A stretch of 64,000 nt of DNA. It comes from Strigops habroptila. Its lineage: Eukaryota > Chordata > Aves > Psittaciformes > Psittacidae. Under the pieces are notes generated by a model. It saw nothing but the letters and a program-made list of their open reading frames with translations. It had not been told where the DNA came from and did not search any database. Numbering within the stretch: the first letter of the stretch is position 1; each line of letters starts with the position of its first letter. Below, in pieces: positions 60,111 to 64,000 of the stretch. Made by a program: the position numbers and the translations under genes. The stretch spans positions 3,100,001-3,164,000 of the forward strand of contig NC_044278.2 of NCBI RefSeq assembly GCF_004027225.2, in the 5' to 3' direction.

Positions 60111-60156
60111 TAACTTACACTACATTTATCCTTTCGAAGGTCTCTATTGCATTGTC

Positions 60157-60475
60157 ATGGAATCACAGACTGGTTTGGGCTGAAAGGCCCTTAAAGCTCG
60201 CCCAGTTCCAACCCCCTGCCACGGGCAGGGACACCTTCCACTAGAGCAGGTTGCTCCAAGCCCCTGTGTCCAACCTGGCCTTGAACACTGCCAGGGATGG
60301 GGCAGCCACAGCTTAAATGGGCACCCTGTGCCAGCGCCTCAGCACCCTCACAGGGAAGAACTTCTGCCTTATGTCTAATCTAAATCTCTCCTCTTTCACC
60401 TTAAAGACATTCTGCCTTGTCCTGTCACCACATGCCCTTGTAAAACGTCTCTCTCCTGCTTTCCTGTAGGAACTG
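60157..60475 (-). mobile_element. CR1 LINE 3' fragment, reverse orientation
   Basis: Begins with the CR1 3' end in reverse complement, gaatcacagactggtttggg, followed by ccaaccccctgccacgggca and gccagggatggggcagccac, then gaagaacttctgcctt and ttgtcctgtcaccacatgcc. It runs for about 320 bp. It is close in sequence to the 130-bp copy at 21,964 and is little decayed, so it belongs to a young subfamily. Confidence 0.93.
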
Positions 60476-62099
60476 GAAGGCTGCTACTTCTTCAAATTCA
60501 GGAGTTTAAGAGAATTCCTGCAATGCCTCCCCCATACCCTTTACCCCCAAGTCGTTGCTTTTAAATCTGTAAGAAAACTCCAACATCTAACTTTCAAGCA
60601 GAACCAGCAATCCTCCTACACACAGGCAGCACTTTCTAGATTCTGAACTAAGAAAATCAGACTACCAGCACTGTTATTCTGTCTTCCTTTCTGGCTGCCT
60701 TTGTTTTACTTAGTACTTAAAAGATAATCATTCATTTCAGCTATTAACAACTGCAAAAACCAACAACCAAAGTTCTTTACAAAGTACACACAAACCCAAA
60801 TCTCTCTGGCAATGAATAACCTGAAATGTAACTCAGCAAGACATTCTAAGGACCTATTCCCGTGCTCAGTTTGGATGCATGACAGAATGTTGCAGAAATG
60901 GATTACTAAAAAAGAATTTTGCATAGGGAAACTAAAGGCAGATAAATGAGGTGCACAGCTCAGAAACAGAGCTGATACACATTTTATTTTGTAACAAGCA
61001 AGGATGGTACAGATTATCTGATCTGCATTATAACAAGTTTTTACTGTGAAACAAAACCTATTTCTCTTCTAAATGTTACAGACATTTGTCAGCACTCTGC
61101 ATTCCCCCAGAAACACCTCTACCCTGGGGCTGAAGAGGGCTTCTGCTGAGGGGTAAGAGTGCGTATTCAGATCTTAACTGGAAAGGACTTAACCATTATC
61201 AGAAGTATTTATGGCCAGAAACTGGCTCTGGCCTCTAAGCCATTTTAACACTATGTTACCTATCCCATACTCTTCACTTTTAGGGTATGTGAAGCTTAGT
61301 TGCTGCTTGTTCAGCTGAAGTCTTGAAGTAACATTTGCACATTGGTTATTTTAAGCAGAAAGAAAAATGCAGATTTGCTAATCTGCACTAAGTTACCTGA
61401 GGAAACCAGGCACAAAAATACAGAAGAGAGAACATAACGACCCCTAAACCCATGAATTCAATTCTCTGTAAGCAGGTTTTATAACAACTAACAGGGAAAA
61501 AGCAAGAGGCAAATTTGACAACCATTAAAGCAGAACTACTTACATTCTGCAACACTGAGCTCAGTTCTACACTGGGAAATACAGTAAGTGATAGCACATA
61601 GAGAGATGGCTGACGTATTTCAGTGCTGCTTATAATCTCCCCCCCACTTTGTTTTAAAGAAGACTAACATTTTGGAAGTTGTGTATTTATCAGAATGCTA
61701 CATGTGTTTTTCCTCAACCAATTTGTTAAACTCAGTCAGCCAGAAATACACATTGAAATTCCTATCTTTCTCTAAGGTTTTCCTGTGACTGAATTACTTA
61801 CTTGTGTGTCTTATATGTCTTTTGAAGCGGGAATAACTCCAAGAGCCTGTAGTATACCCACAGCTTTAAACAAAATTAAAGCAGCACTGAAGTATTTGGG
61901 GGAAGATGGGGAAAGCTACCAATGCTCAATTAATTCCAAAGAATGAATGTATGTATACCCAACTTCAATACTCACTTCCCCCAAAAGGCAGAAAATGAAC
62001 GACCAGGCAAAAAAGTAAATTCCTACTTTACTCTCTAGTAAATCACTGTTTAGTTATGTTCAATTTTCACAGTCTGTTTCCAGTCTCCCTCTTTTCCTT
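60476..62099. other. Intergenic sequence right of GPA33
   Basis: No exon or repeat is recognised. In human the next gene beyond GPA33 is MAEL, but no MAEL coding sequence was seen here. Confidence 0.55.
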
Positions 62100-62990
62100 C
62101 ACATACCCAAAACCATGTTCCAAGAGAACTCGCCCCATGACTTTTCCAAGAACAGTGGAGCTGAGCAGCCTATGGTTTCCTAGATCATCCTTTTGACAGG
62201 TGGGTGCAATATTTGCCTGCCTTTGCTGTGGATTTTCTGTGCTTTCTGGGATCCTTAAAAGGTATCAGGCAGCTTTCTCAGCATCCTCAGATGCAGCCTA
62301 TCTGGCTCTGTGTACTTGTATGGGTCTGGAACTCCCAAGTGATCCCTGACCTGCTCTTCATCCACTGCTGGTGTTCTCTTCCCTGAACACTTCCTGAGCA
62401 TAGAGATCTGAGACCTTATTAGAAAAGGCTGGAACAAAGAAGCTTTGAGCACCTCAGCCTTACCCATGGTACTCCAGCTATGCTACTAAATCACTCACAC
62501 CGTTCAGCAACAGGACTACTTTTTCCTGTTCAGGCTATCAGAAAAGCTGTTCTAGTTGACCTTGATCCCTTGCAAACATCAATTCCAGGTGAGCTTTGGC
62601 TTTCCAAACACCATCCCTACAGGCCTGGCCAGTGTTTGTGCATTTTTTCCTTTGTAGCCCACACCTGCTTCTACCTCCCTTCCCTACTACTGGACTACTG
62701 CACTATACTGCACTATAACTAGGGTGCAGCCATGAGTTCCCTGTAAAGACTAGACAGTCACCCGATCCATCTACCTGCATTCCTGGACTTCCCTTGCATT
62801 TGGAAGATGCTGTTCTTTATGAACTCCTTTATTCTTCAGAGCTGCCTCCCAGGGATTCCACTCCTACCTATTTCCCACATAACCCCCAAGGTCTGCTCTC
62901 ATTGCCTTCCTCTCTCTTGTCAGGATTTTGAGAAGCATTTCCAGTACTGGAGACACACAAAAGCTGGCACTGCTACTGCTTATTTCAAGA
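62100..62990 (-). mobile_element. Old CR1 LINE body fragment, reverse orientation
   Basis: In antisense the block reads as the inner, mid-element part of CR1: gacttttccaagaacagtgg near its left end, acttgtatgggtctggaact and aagtgatccctgacctgctc in the middle, then ttccaggtgagctttggctt and cctcccagggattcca towards the right. Order and spacing fit CR1, but the copy is heavily mutated with indels. It lacks the 3' end, unlike the other CR1 pieces in the window. The boundaries are approximate. Confidence 0.65.
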
Positions 62991-64000
62991 GTCAGTGCAC
63001 AGTTCAGAACTGATCAGACAGACAAGAGTTAATTACCTCACAATCCTTGTTGCTAGAGTAACAGCACTACTTTTCTATTTATTTGTATCATCTGTTCCAG
63101 GAGAGACACCAAGGCAGGCTTCTGTCTGATGAAGTTCACAGTACAATGAGCAAACCGTCAAGATTAATTCTGGATGTGTTGGAACATAAGGGGGACTTGG
63201 AACTTCTCTCTCCTGAATTTTACCTGTTCACTAGGGAGTGAGGGGGACTGTTTGAGAATGGTAATTAGAGAAGCTTGTGGGAGCTCCTAAGACAGAAGCA
63301 AGGAAAAGTGAGGGAACAGAGATAATACAGGGTTAGACTAATCAAAGTGTTTGCCCATTTCTTCATTTTATTGAATCATTGCAATAAAAATTAATTGGCA
63401 GCTCATTCTGTGGTTCATAGGGATGATAATCCTATCAACCTTATCCCTATTAAGGGATGAGAATCCCGCAGAAAACATCAAGAGGGTGGAAACTAGATAA
63501 CAAACTTGCTATTCCTCTGCCCCACTACAGTATATTTACTCTGCCAAATGGAAAGATACTGTTAAAGCCTTTGCAATCGCCTGCATGTACCTCCATCTAT
63601 CAACCAGAAATTAAAACCTCAGTTTCACACACATACTTGAGTCACTGAACTTCAGGAAAAAATCTGAAATTCTTGCTAAGAGGAAGGATTAGCGTTTTTG
63701 CATTTAAACTAACAGGTCAAAAGCACAGTCCCTCTGTGTTAATTATGCAGGGTTTTTAAAAGACATCAGGACCAGAAAACTACAGCTATTTTGCTAAGAA
63801 ATCCAAACAGGGCTTCCTTGAATCTGACTTTGAGCACACCACCATCTGACTGCGATGGCTCAAGACACAGAGTCCCTGAAATGGGAGCAAGTTTTCTATG
63901 TGGAATATGGCTCAGCATGGACTCACTCCAGGTAGCTGGCAAAGAACACACCCAGTGAAACTAATACCAACTATCCCATTTTGCTAAAGGATCATAGCAC
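62991..64000. other. Right-end intergenic sequence
   Basis: No gene or clear repeat is recognised. Short ORFs of about 60 codons show no family features. Confidence 0.55.

Noticed and set aside
62204-62467. Short ORFs on both strands that might be an exon of the next gene (MAEL)
   Set aside because: The nucleotide sequence aligns from memory with an inner CR1 region in reverse orientation, and no MAEL-like protein sequence is present.

Overview
This is vertebrate, almost certainly avian, nuclear DNA. It shows split genes with GT-AG introns, a CpG island, many CR1-type LINE fragments (the main avian retrotransposon) and a decayed endogenous retrovirus, with no bacterial or viral gene organisation. 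Three protein-coding loci can be identified by their own translated sequence, in the same neighbour set as human chromosome 1q24 but inverted: POU2F1 (minus strand, first exon only), STYXL2 (formerly DUSP27; minus strand, all coding exons) and GPA33 (plus strand, all coding exons).

Layout. Positions 1-6,810 are the 5' part of the first intron of POU2F1. A CpG island at about 5,560-7,520 holds its promoter and exon 1, whose coding part (6,811-6,874) encodes the MADGGAASQDESS start of one Oct-1 isoform. Positions 7,520-31,800 are a gene-poor intergenic stretch with CR1 fragments, simple repeats and a broken retroviral pol fragment at about 22,890-23,640. STYXL2 occupies 42,417 to 32,741 in five coding exons, predicted 1,163 aa; its last exon alone carries about 81% of the protein. 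Between 42.4 and 50.1 kb lies a divergent intergenic region with two sizeable CR1 copies. GPA33 runs from a TATA-containing promoter at about 49,975 through seven coding exons (50,105-59,328), predicted 291 aa. Positions 59,329-60,110 hold its 3' UTR with three candidate poly(A) signals. The right end (60.1-64 kb) is intergenic and carries a young CR1 tail and an old CR1 body fragment.

The genes are not an operon or pathway: a ubiquitous POU-homeodomain transcription factor, a muscle pseudophosphatase and an intestinal immunoglobulin-superfamily surface protein. STYXL2 and GPA33 are transcribed divergently. I saw no clear sign of a novel biological system. The most interesting extras are a perfect 22-bp palindrome containing a POU-dimer (MORE) sequence, a repeated POU-like 13-mer beside POU2F1 exon 1, and paired repeats upstream of the GPA33 TATA box. 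Exon boundaries were derived by hand from splice consensus, reading-frame continuity and remembered family sequence; UTR ends and transcription starts are not determined.
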